A stretch of 11,262 bases of DNA from Thermoflexales bacterium (lineage in GTDB: Bacteria; Chloroflexota; Anaerolineae; Fen-1058), in assembly GCA_017882055.1 (NCBI GenBank), contig JADGQE010000090.1, positions 1 to 11,262 of the forward strand, written 5' to 3'. The notes under the pieces are model-generated. The model saw nothing but the letters and a program-made list of their open reading frames with translations. It made no database searches and was not told the origin of the DNA. Position 1 is the stretch's first letter. Every line of letters starts with the position of its first letter. The translations under genes and the position numbers were made by a program. Below, one piece after another: positions 1 to 6,155 of this stretch.

Positions 1-906
1 CAGATCGTGCTGCACAACGAGCAGCGTTTCATGATCGATTGCGGCGAAGGCACGCAGCGCCAGATTCTCAAGAGCGGCCTCGGCTTCAAGCGGCTCGACA
101 AAATCCTGCTGACGCACGGCCACCTCGATCACATCCTGGGACTGGCCGGGCTGCTCAGCACGTTGATTCGCTGGGAAACGTTCGATCATCTCGATCTGTA
201 TGGCGGACGATCGGCGCTGGAGCGGGTCGCCGATTTGATCAACAAAGTGGTCTTGCGTGACGCGCACGTTCCAGCCCAGATCAACTATAACGAGCTTCAG
301 CCCGGCAAGTTGTTTGAGGACGATTCGTTTGAACTCTCGGCGTTTTCGGTCACGCATCGCGGCCCGGGCAACTTCGGTTATCTGTTCCGCGAGAAATCGC
401 ATCGACCGTTTCTGGCCGATCGGGCCGAGACGCTGGGCGTGCCGTTCGGGCCGGAGCGCAAACATTTGGTGATGGGTCAGGCGATCACGCTGGCCGATGG
501 CCGTGTGATCGAACCCGCTGAGGTGCTGGGGCCGATCGTGCCCGGCGCAGTGTTGGCCGTGGTCGGCGATGCGGGCCGCACTGACAACTTGCTTGACATC
601 GTGCGCGATGCTGACGCGTTGGTGATTGAATCGACTTACCTTGAAGTCGAAGCTGATCTGGCCAAAGCCTATGGCCATTTGACGGCCGCCCAGGGTGCGC
701 GGCTGGCCCGCGAGGCCAATGTACGGCAGTTGATCTTGACGCACATCTCGCGGCGTTACTCGGAGAAAGAAGTCCTGGCCGAGGCGCGATCGATTTTTCC
801 AGAGACGGTCGTCGCTCGCGACTTCGATCATTTCCGAATTCAGAAAGACAAGTCGGCACTGGTCAGCGACGTGCCGCTACAGGAGGAGACGGATGTCCCT
901 GCGTAA
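1..906 (+). CDS. rnz: Ribonuclease Z (tRNA 3' endonuclease), 5' end cut off by the window
   Basis: Metallo-beta-lactamase-fold endonuclease that removes the 3' trailer from tRNA precursors in the cytoplasm. The reading frame is open from base 1, and about 30 N-terminal residues seem to be missing relative to the family's usual 300-330 aa. Visible family motifs are DCGEGTQ near the N-terminus and the zinc motif THGHLDH (HxHxDH, encoded from about 112). Further on are SVTHRGPGNFGY with a downstream metal histidine, GDAGRT at the position of the metal-binding Asp, YGHLTAAQ, and the C-terminal ILTHISRRY histidine. The full set of expected metal ligands is therefore present and an active enzyme is likely. 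The last 14 bases overlap the next gene, so the two are probably co-transcribed and translationally coupled. The GTG at position 7 is internal and is not a credible start. Confidence 0.93.
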   Translation, partial: QIVLHNEQRFMIDCGEGTQRQILKSGLGFKRLDKILLTHGHLDHILGLAGLLSTLIRWETFDHLDLYGGRSALERVADLINKVVLRDAHVPAQINYNELQPGKLFEDDSFELSAFSVTHRGPGNFGYLFREKSHRPFLADRAETLGVPFGPERKHLVMGQAITLADGRVIEPAEVLGPIVPGAVLAVVGDAGRTDNLLDIVRDADALVIESTYLEVEADLAKAYGHLTAAQGARLAREANVRQLILTHISRRYSEKEVLAEARSIFPETVVARDFDHFRIQKDKSALVSDVPLQEETDVPA

Positions 907-1183
907 AGCAAGCGTACTGGAAATGGCGACCGCCGCTTACGAGTTGGATGCCAGTGTTAAACGCGGCGTCTTGAGGAAAGTCGAAGGGCACTGGACCGTG
1001 ATGGGCGATGACATCGACAACTGGCTGAAGCAGTTTGACGGGCAGGAGGTGGTCTTGATCGCGGCTTCGCTCAGTGACGAGCGACCGCTGGAAGCACACA
1101 CTTGCCGTACCTGTGGACGCGAATACGCCGGGCTGGAATGCCTGCACTGCCGCGATGCGCGCATCCGCCTGCGGGGAAGATAA
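893..1183 (+). CDS. Small conserved-looking protein with C-terminal zinc-ribbon-like Cys cluster, function unknown
   Basis: A 96-residue protein that I do not recognise. The ATG lies inside the end of the RNase Z gene (14-base overlap, different frame) and has a very strong ribosome binding site, AGGAGGAG at 881-888, four bases upstream. This makes it a convincing real gene. The first 60 or so residues are mixed alpha/beta-like with no membrane segment or signal peptide. The C-terminal third carries C-x2-C-x8-C-x2-C (CRTCGREY...CLHC), the layout of a four-cysteine zinc ribbon, followed by a basic end (RDARIRLRGR). A nucleic-acid or protein contact is possible, but that is inference. Coupling to RNase Z suggests a role related to RNA or tRNA processing, though position alone is weak evidence. 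Confidence 0.75.
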   Translation: MSLRKASVLEMATAAYELDASVKRGVLRKVEGHWTVMGDDIDNWLKQFDGQEVVLIAASLSDERPLEAHTCRTCGREYAGLECLHCRDARIRLRGR

Positions 1184-1190
1184 GCCAATT

Positions 1191-1261
1191 GCAAATGCTA
1201 AGTGCATCATGCAGAAGGATGCGGCGCCAGTCACCACGTCCTTCTGCATTTAGCATTTTGC
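1191..1261. repeat. Imperfect intergenic hairpin repeat upstream of the Crp/Fnr gene
   Basis: The inner arms are perfect: ATGCAGAAGGA (1209-1219) and TCCTTCTGCAT (1239-1249). The outer arms GCAAATGCTAA (1191-1201) and TTAGCATTTTGC (1250-1261) pair with one bulged base. Seven unpaired bases (1202-1208) sit on the left side and the loop is 19 bases. No T-run follows, so it is not a normal intrinsic terminator. The AT-rich words (GCAAATGCTAA, TTAGCATTTTGCA, TATGCATTTG) look like a short-word intergenic repeat rather than a protein operator. It fills most of the gap between the RNase Z operon and the regulator gene. Confidence 0.6.
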
Positions 1262-1280
1262 ACTATGCATTTGATGTTCT

Positions 1281-1976
1281 ATGTCCGACCGACTTGCCAC
1301 TCTCCAGCACGTACCGTTGTTTGCGTCATTGTCTGTCGAGCAGCTTGCCTCGTTTGCCGAGAAATTCAGGTTCAGCTCTTTTTCCCAGAACACTGCCCTG
1401 TTCGTCGAAGGCGATCCCGCCGATCGATTGTGGGTTGTCCAGGATGGCCAGATCAAGATCATCAAATACACCGCCGAAGGTCAAGAGAACCTGTTGGAAG
1501 TGATCATGCCGGGGGAGATGTTCGGCGGGGCGGGCATCTTGTTTCCCATCCATCCGGCTACGGCGGTGGCGATGACGGATGCCACGACCCTCAGCCTTGA
1601 GCGTGACGCCTTCATTCAACTCCTGCATCAGTTTCCCGCTGTTTCATTGCGCATCATCAATCTGTTGGGCGAACGGTTGCGCGCGGCCATGAATATGCGT
1701 GCGCTGTCGACCGAACACGTCGATACGCGCCTGGCGCACATCCTGCTCAAACTCGCCGACAAGATCGGCACGCCCACTGGCGCCGGCACACGCATCAACA
1801 TGCCGCTCTCGCGCCGAGACCTGGCCGATATGACCGGTATGACGATCGAAACCGCCATCCGCATCATGAGCAAGTTCCGCAAAGAGGGGGTGGTACGGAC
1901 TGAACCGGGCGGTTACATTGTTATCCTCGATCGTGATCGATTGACGGCGCTGGCCGAAGGCACGCTGGCAGGTTGA
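1281..1976 (+). CDS. Crp/Fnr-family transcriptional regulator
   Basis: A 231-residue one-component regulator. Residues 1-120 or so form the cyclic-nucleotide-binding-like beta-roll (LQHVPLFASLSVEQL, then GDPADRLWVVQDGQIKI and LLEVIMPGEMFGGAGIL). A dimerisation helix follows around 120-150. The winged helix-turn-helix at about 176-205 contains LSRRDLADMTGMTIETA and IRIMSKFRKEGVV, and the family's usual wing GGYIVILDRDRL follows. The cAMP pocket signature (RSA-type Arg-Ser) is replaced by HPATAVA, so cAMP binding is unlikely. There is not a single cysteine, which excludes an Fnr-type iron-sulfur sensor. The ligand is unknown. The ATG has no recognisable Shine-Dalgarno sequence; the upstream bases belong to a hairpin repeat, so the message could be leaderless or weakly translated. 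The start fits the family's N-terminus well. Confidence 0.9.
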   Translation: MSDRLATLQHVPLFASLSVEQLASFAEKFRFSSFSQNTALFVEGDPADRLWVVQDGQIKIIKYTAEGQENLLEVIMPGEMFGGAGILFPIHPATAVAMTDATTLSLERDAFIQLLHQFPAVSLRIINLLGERLRAAMNMRALSTEHVDTRLAHILLKLADKIGTPTGAGTRINMPLSRRDLADMTGMTIETAIRIMSKFRKEGVVRTEPGGYIVILDRDRLTALAEGTLAG

Positions 1977-2001
1977 TCGCATATATCGCTCGGTCTAATG
2001 G

Positions 2002-2029
2002 TTGACAGCGCCGCTAAAGTGGCTATAAT
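2002..2029 (+). promoter_or_regulatory. Consensus sigma-A/sigma-70-type promoter for the T-box-aminotransferase-thrS operon
   Basis: A perfect -35 box TTGACA (2002-2007) and a perfect -10 box TATAAT (2024-2029) are separated by 16 bases. Transcription would start near 2036, just before the T-box leader. The same 16-base spacing recurs at the pheST promoter in this window. Confidence 0.85.
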
Positions 2030-2040
2030 CTCCTTAATTC

Positions 2041-2341
2041 AATACGCCAACACGTTGAGCGGGACGAGTAAACGGTCCAAGCGCGACAGGGAATGAGGGC
2101 CACCGACTGAGAGCCTTCTTTGCAGCCAAACCGATGAAAACCCCCCGCTCGTGGTAGTGAACTACCACATGTGAATTGCAGAAAATGTAACCACCGACTT
2201 TTGAGTCGGCAACTACATGATTAAGTGATTCCGGGTCAGCCCGTTATCGCGCAGAGTGCGATTGACTAAAGTCAATCGAATTTGGGTGGAACCGCGAGCG
2301 CGCCTCTCGTCCCAGTGTGGATTGAGAGGCGTTCTTTTTTT
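2041..2341 (+). promoter_or_regulatory. T-box riboswitch leader, specifier ACC (threonine)
   Basis: A tRNA-sensing leader controlling transcription of the downstream aminotransferase and thrS. The stem I base is GAGCGGG (2057-2063) paired with CCCGCTC (2144-2150). The loop E motif AGTA is at 2067-2070, followed by two bases and CGGT (2073-2076), which pairs with ACCG (2130-2133). After two more bases comes GAAA (2136-2139) and then ACC (2140-2142), the specifier codon. The Phe T-box in this window has the same layout (GAAG then TTC), which fixes the register as ACC rather than AAC. A 7-bp hairpin GTGGTAG/CTACCAC follows at 2151-2168. Stem III is CGATTGAC/GTCAATCG with a TAAA loop at 2259-2278. 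The T-box proper, GGGTGGAACCGCG, is at 2284-2296, and its TGGA bulge calls for a tRNA with discriminator base U. An intrinsic terminator completes the switch. The three-base register is well supported but not proven. Confidence 0.93.
2300..2341 (+). terminator. T-box terminator before the aminotransferase gene
   Basis: CGCCTCTC (2301-2308) pairs with GAGAGGCG (2324-2331), followed by TTCTTTTTTT to 2341. The 5' arm overlaps the region needed for the antiterminator that follows GGGTGGAACCGCG. Uncharged tRNA would therefore favour read-through and charged tRNA termination, the usual T-box logic. Confidence 0.9.
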
Positions 2342-2389
2342 GTGGAGAAACCTGGTTTAACCGATAATCTCAGGGAGGAGAATATCAAC

Positions 2390-3574
2390 ATGGCAGAGCA
2401 TATTATCGACAAGATTACGTTGGGCGCGCTGGTGATCGTGCGTGACAAGATGATGGCTCAGCAGGCGTCGGGCCGCAAAGTGTACCGGCTCGAAGTCGGG
2501 GATACGTCGTTCAACACACCGGCGAATATTCGCAAGGCCATTAACGACGCGATGGAATCCGGCAAGACGCATTACCCGCCTTCAACCGGACTGCCGCAGC
2601 TGCGGGCGGCAATGCTCAAGAAGATGCAGACGGAGAACCATCTGCTGGTCAAGGATGACGAACATGTGCTGGTCACCATCGGCGGGATGCACGGCCTATA
2701 CATGACCTTCGCCGCGCTGCTTGATCCGGGCGACGAAGTGATCTTGCCCGATCCGATGTGGAGCGAAATCGCGGAACTCATCAAGCGGCCGGGCGGCGTG
2801 CCGGTGCCGATCGTGTTGCGGCCCGATCAAGACTTTTTGTATGATCCGGTCGAAATCGAAAAAGCCATCACGCCGCGCACCAAAGCGATCTATCTCAATA
2901 CGCCGCACAACCCGATCGGCGTGGTGCTGTCCGAAGCGACGCTGCGTCAGATTGCCGACATCGCGGTTCGACACAACCTGGCGGTGGTCAGCGACGAAGC
3001 GTATGAGCATGTGATCTTTGACGGTCTGAAGCACGTCAGTATCGGCTCGCTGCCGGGCATGGCTGACCGCACCATCACTTGCTTCACGTTCTCGAAGACG
3101 TACGCGATGACGGGCCTGCGCCTCGGTTACATGGCGACGAACGATGACGTGATCGTCGATCGCTGCCGCAAGTTGCTGCGCCTGACGACGAACGGCGTGC
3201 CGTCGATCACGCAATGGGGCGGAGTAGCGGCGTTGACCGGCCCGCAAGATGCGGTGAAAGAAATGATGACCGAGCTCGAAGCGCGCCGCAATCTTTTCTT
3301 CGACGGTCTCAAGTCGATCAAGGCTTTTGATTCATTCCGGCCGCAGGGCGCCTTCTACGTGTGGTCTAAAATTTCGGATCAGTGGCCGGGCTATCAGGGC
3401 AAGCGCGATTCGTGGGCGATGACCAACTATCTGATCGACCAGGTCGGCGTCGGCACTTCGCCCGGCATCGCTTTCGGCCCGTCGGGCGAGAACTACGTGC
3501 GCTTTGCCTTCACCGTCGATCGGCCGACGTTGATCGAATCGATTGAAGTGATGCAGAATTTGTTTGGAAAGTAG
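2390..3574 (+). CDS. Class I/II PLP-dependent aminotransferase, aspartate-aminotransferase-like
   Basis: A 394-residue fold-type I aminotransferase that transfers an amino group to a 2-oxo acid using pyridoxal phosphate. Visible landmarks are THYPPSTGLPQLRAA near the N-terminal domain, YLNTPHNPIG (PLP-pocket Asn), DEAYEHVIFDG (Asp contacting the pyridine nitrogen), FSKTYAMTGLRLGY with Schiff-base lysine K236, and YVRFAF with the substrate-carboxylate arginine R371. Length is normal. The start is the ATG at 2390, behind GGGAGGAG (2373-2380); an in-frame upstream extension from 2282 runs through the T-box and terminator and must be discarded. Substrate cannot be read from sequence. Control by a Thr-type T-box and position before thrS suggest a link to aspartate-family amino acid supply, for example aspartate aminotransferase feeding threonine synthesis, but this is inference. 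Confidence 0.92.
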   Translation: MAEHIIDKITLGALVIVRDKMMAQQASGRKVYRLEVGDTSFNTPANIRKAINDAMESGKTHYPPSTGLPQLRAAMLKKMQTENHLLVKDDEHVLVTIGGMHGLYMTFAALLDPGDEVILPDPMWSEIAELIKRPGGVPVPIVLRPDQDFLYDPVEIEKAITPRTKAIYLNTPHNPIGVVLSEATLRQIADIAVRHNLAVVSDEAYEHVIFDGLKHVSIGSLPGMADRTITCFTFSKTYAMTGLRLGYMATNDDVIVDRCRKLLRLTTNGVPSITQWGGVAALTGPQDAVKEMMTELEARRNLFFDGLKSIKAFDSFRPQGAFYVWSKISDQWPGYQGKRDSWAMTNYLIDQVGVGTSPGIAFGPSGENYVRFAFTVDRPTLIESIEVMQNLFGK

Positions 3575-3576
3575 AG

Positions 3577-3596
3577 AAGTAGGCAAGTAGACAAGT
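3577..3596. repeat. Short near-tandem word between the aminotransferase gene and thrS
   Basis: Two and a half units of an 8-base period: AAGTAGGC, AAGTAGAC, AAGT. It starts directly after the aminotransferase stop codon and ends before the thrS ribosome binding site. It resembles the other low-complexity words found in gaps of this window; no function is evident. Confidence 0.5.
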
Positions 3597-3623
3597 TATC
3601 CCTTGTGTACTCTGGAGGTCGAA

Positions 3624-5408
3624 ATGGAACGTTACGAAGATTCTAAACTCTACCAGATCCGTCACTCGGCGGCGCACATCATGGCCCAGGCGGTGATGGA
3701 AATGTTCCCCGGCGAGGCGCGCATCGCCATCGGGCCGCCGATCGAGAACGGCTTCTACTACGACTTCGAACTGCCGCGCAGTCTGACGCCGGAAGATCTT
3801 GAGGCGATCGAGAAGCGGATGCGCCAGATCATCGGCGCGAATCAGCCGTTCGTGCGTGAGGAAGTCAGCGCCGAACAAGCCAGGCAGCAGTTCGCCGATC
3901 AACCCTACAAGATCGAATTGATCGAAGGGCTGGAGAAGGGCGGCCTGGACGAATACGGCAATCTGTTGAAGGAGAAGCCCGTCATCTCGTTTTATCGCGA
4001 TGGCCCGTTCGTCGATCTGTGCCGTGGCCCGCACGTCGAAAGCACGGGCAAACTCAATCCCGGCGCGCTCAAGCTGCTCAACATCGCGGGTGCGTACTGG
4101 CGCGGCGACGAAAAGAACAAGATGCTGCAGCGCATTTACGGCACCGCCTGGGAAAAGCCGGATGATCTGAAAGCCCATCTCGATCGGCTGGAAGAAGCTC
4201 GCAAGCGCGATCATCGCAAGTTGGGCAAAGAACTTGGTCTGTTTTACTTCAGCGACGATGTCGGTCCGGGCTTGCCGCTGTTTGCGCCAAAAGGCGAGAT
4301 GGTCCGCCATTTGATGGAAGAGTATGTCCGCGAGACGCAGACGCGGTATGGCTACCAGCACGTGTGGACGGGGCACATGGTGAAGGAAGACCTGTATCGG
4401 CGATCGGGTCACTACGACAATTACCGTGACGTGATGTTTCCGCCGATGGTGGATGAAGACATCACGCTGCGGCTCAAGCCGATGAATTGCCCCAGCCACA
4501 TGACGCTGTATAACGAAATGGGCGTGCATTCGTATCGCGAACTGCCGCTGCGTTTCTCCGAATTCGCCACGCTGTATCGCTACGAAAAGCGCGGTGAATT
4601 GTCCGGCCTGGCGCGGGTGCGCGCGCTGACGCAGGATGACTGCCACATTTTCTGCCTGCCGGAGCAAATCGAGGCGGAGTTCACGCTTGCGCTTAAACTG
4701 ATCCAGGAAGTGCTGGGCACGTACAAGTTTACGGACTATCGGATGCGCCTGTCGCTGCGCGGAACAGAAGGCAAGTACGTTCAAGACGATGAGAAGTGGA
4801 CTCAGGCTACGGCGGCATTGAAGTCCGCGCTCGATGCGAATCACGTCGCCTATGAAGCCGTCGAAGGCGAAGCCGCATTCTATGGCCCCAAGGCGGACTT
4901 CCTGGCGAAGGACGTGTTAGGCCGCGAGTGGCAGTTGTCGACGATCCAGGTTGATTTCATTCAGCCTGCGCGTCTTGGCTGTGAGTACATGGGCGAGGAC
5001 GGTCAGACGCATACGCCGGTCGTGCTGCATCGGGCCGTTACCGGATCGACGGAGCGCTTCCTCGCCGTGCTGATCGAGCACTTCGCAGGTGCGTTCCCGG
5101 TGTGGTTGTCGCCCGTGCAAGCGATGGTCATCCCGATCGCTGATCGGCATGTGGCCTACGCCCGGGATGTTCAGCAAAAACTCAAAGACGCCGGCATTCG
5201 CTCGGAAGTCGATGAATCGAGCGAACGCATGCAGGCCAAGATCCGTCACGCGCAACTGCAGAAGATTCCGTATATGCTCGTCATCGGCGATAAAGAGCAG
5301 GAGGCAGGCGCGGTCGCCGTTCGATTGCGGACGGGCGAGGACCTCAAGGCCAAGCCGCTGGCTGAGTTCATTCAGTTGGCGCGCGAGACCATCGATAAGA
5401 AAGAATAG
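3624..5408 (+). CDS. thrS: Threonyl-tRNA synthetase lacking the TGS domain
   Basis: Charges tRNA-Thr with threonine. The protein is 594 aa from the ATG at 3624, which sits behind GGAGG (3614-3618); an in-frame TTG at 3603 would place the ribosome binding site inside the gene and is rejected. It begins almost directly with the editing domain: HSAAH (H14xxxH18) and DLCRGPH (C133xxxH137) are the metal/editing residues that remove mischarged serine. The class II core follows with zinc ligands in MNCPSHM, DDCHIF and VLHRAVTGSTERF. Motif 2 is RYEKRGELSGLARVRALTQ and motif 3 is TGSTERFLAVLIEH. A C-terminal anticodon-binding domain (from about VQAMVIPIADRH) completes it. The N-terminal TGS domain of the roughly 640-aa enzymes is absent. 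The gene lies 49 bases after the aminotransferase and is probably in the same T-box-controlled operon. Confidence 0.96.
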   Translation: MERYEDSKLYQIRHSAAHIMAQAVMEMFPGEARIAIGPPIENGFYYDFELPRSLTPEDLEAIEKRMRQIIGANQPFVREEVSAEQARQQFADQPYKIELIEGLEKGGLDEYGNLLKEKPVISFYRDGPFVDLCRGPHVESTGKLNPGALKLLNIAGAYWRGDEKNKMLQRIYGTAWEKPDDLKAHLDRLEEARKRDHRKLGKELGLFYFSDDVGPGLPLFAPKGEMVRHLMEEYVRETQTRYGYQHVWTGHMVKEDLYRRSGHYDNYRDVMFPPMVDEDITLRLKPMNCPSHMTLYNEMGVHSYRELPLRFSEFATLYRYEKRGELSGLARVRALTQDDCHIFCLPEQIEAEFTLALKLIQEVLGTYKFTDYRMRLSLRGTEGKYVQDDEKWTQATAALKSALDANHVAYEAVEGEAAFYGPKADFLAKDVLGREWQLSTIQVDFIQPARLGCEYMGEDGQTHTPVVLHRAVTGSTERFLAVLIEHFAGAFPVWLSPVQAMVIPIADRHVAYARDVQQKLKDAGIRSEVDESSERMQAKIRHAQLQKIPYMLVIGDKEQEAGAVAVRLRTGEDLKAKPLAEFIQLARETIDKKE

Positions 5409-5410
5409 AC

Positions 5411-5464
5411 CCTTGCGAGGGTTTCGACATAGATCGACGTTCCTTGAGCACAACCCTCGCAAGG
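5411..5464. repeat. Intergenic inverted repeat, copy 1 (CCTTGCGAGGGTT arms), after thrS
   Basis: A perfect 13-bp inverted repeat: CCTTGCGAGGGTT (5411-5423) and AACCCTCGCAAGG (5452-5464), with a 28-base loop. It begins two bases after the thrS stop codon. The following bases (TTTATCC) have only three Ts, so it is at best a weak terminator. The arms match those of the repeat at 6337-6366. Confidence 0.8.
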
Positions 5465-5476
5465 TTTATCCGGCTG

Positions 5477-5505
5477 TTGACGAATCAAGTTGGTTGTGTT
5501 ATGAT
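5477..5505 (+). promoter_or_regulatory. Probable sigma-A-type promoter for infC-rpmI-rplT
   Basis: TTGACG (5477-5482) and TATGAT (5500-5505) are 17 bases apart. Each differs from consensus by one base. The predicted start near 5512 gives a leader of about 60 bases before infC. It lies directly downstream of the inverted repeat that follows thrS, allowing the translation-factor block to be expressed independently of threonine status. Confidence 0.7.
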
Positions 5506-5515
5506 TTTGCGCAGT

Positions 5516-5545
5516 AGCCGCCCGGTGCAGGTTCGCCGGGCGGCT
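5516..5545 (+). promoter_or_regulatory. Leader hairpin of the infC-rpmI-rplT message
   Basis: A perfect 10-bp G+C-rich stem, AGCCGCCCGG (5516-5525) and CCGGGCGGCT (5536-5545), with a 10-base loop. It starts within a few bases of the predicted transcription start. No T-run follows, so simple termination is unlikely. It could stabilise the 5' end or be a binding site for autogenous control by L20, as known for infC-rpmI-rplT operons in other bacteria; the resemblance is positional only. Confidence 0.6.
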
Positions 5546-5573
5546 TCAATAACTCTTAAAAGGACAAAGTCAC

Positions 5574-6155
5574 ATCGGCGCTAAAGACCATCGTCTTAAC
5601 GAAGGAATTCGGGTAAAGGAAGTCCGGCTGATCGGAGCCGATCGCCAGCATATCGGCATCGTGCCGATTCAAGAAGCGCTCCGGCTGGCGCGTGAAGCGC
5701 AGCTCGATCTGGTGGAAATTTCGCCGCAGGCTGATCCGCCTGTGGCCCAGATCATGGACTTCGGCAAGTTCCTGTACGAGCAGCACAAAAAGGAACGCGA
5801 AGCCAGGAAGGCGCAGAAAGTTATCGAAGTCAAAGAGATTCAGCTGCGTCCCAAGACCGATCCGCACCATCGCGGTTTCAAAGTGCGCGACGCGCGCAAA
5901 TGGCTGGAAGATGGCATGAAGGTGAAAGTGCGCGTGCGTTTTCGTGGACGCGAGATTGCCTACCCGGAACTGGCGCGAGAAGATCTCGACAGTGTTGCGA
6001 CCGAACTGGCCGATATTGCCATCATCGAGCAGTATCCCAACATGGAAGGTCGCACAATGTTGATGGTGCTTGCGCCGTCTGGCAAGTCCAAGAAGACTAC
6101 ACCAAAGAAGGAAACGACCAGTGCCCAAGATAAAGACTCACAAAGCAACGAGTAA
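5574..6155 (+). CDS. infC: Translation initiation factor IF-3, probable AUC start codon
   Basis: Binds the 30S subunit, prevents premature 50S joining and proofreads start codons. The frame contains the typical N-domain (RLNEGIRVKEVRLIG, then IQEALRLAREAQLDLVEISP, PPVAQIMDFGKFLYE), the basic linker (KKEREARKAQKV) and the C-domain (VKEIQLRPKTDPHHRGFK, VRFRGREI, EGRTMLMVLAP). No ATG, GTG or TTG precedes the N-domain in frame; the first GTG at 5661 would delete about 29 residues of it, and the frame closes upstream at a TAA at 5556. ATC at 5574 has AAAAGGA (5558-5564) nine bases upstream and gives a 193-aa protein whose beginning (IGAKDHRLNEGIR) matches the Bacillus type, which starts at AUU. 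Rare AUU/AUC starts are a known autoregulatory device of infC. A lysine/serine-rich tail after MVLAP overlaps the start of rpmI. Confidence 0.93.
   Translation: MGAKDHRLNEGIRVKEVRLIGADRQHIGIVPIQEALRLAREAQLDLVEISPQADPPVAQIMDFGKFLYEQHKKEREARKAQKVIEVKEIQLRPKTDPHHRGFKVRDARKWLEDGMKVKVRVRFRGREIAYPELAREDLDSVATELADIAIIEQYPNMEGRTMLMVLAPSGKSKKTTPKKETTSAQDKDSQSNE

Noticed and set aside
1191..1261. CRISPR or attenuator reading of the hairpin before the Crp/Fnr gene
   Set aside because: There is no repeat-spacer periodicity and no T-run; a single imperfect hairpin is all that can be supported.
2136..2141. Asparagine reading (AAC) of the first T-box specifier
   Set aside because: The Phe T-box shows one base between GAA and the codon; applying the same register gives ACC, which fits thrS, and the TGGA bulge does not fit the usual tRNA-Asn discriminator G.
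2282..2389. In-frame N-terminal extension of the aminotransferase starting at TTG 2282
   Set aside because: It is encoded by the T-box motif, the terminator stem and its T-run; the real ATG at 2390 has its own strong ribosome binding site.
3510..4844. Long minus-strand open frame (444 codons) opposite thrS
   Set aside because: It lies fully antisense to a well-conserved synthetase, is rich in His/Arg/Gln as expected of a codon-bias shadow, and shows no family motif.
5411..5470. Intrinsic terminator after thrS
   Set aside because: The 13-bp stem is perfect but has a 28-base loop and only three Ts afterwards; it is better described as an inverted repeat shared with 6337-6366.
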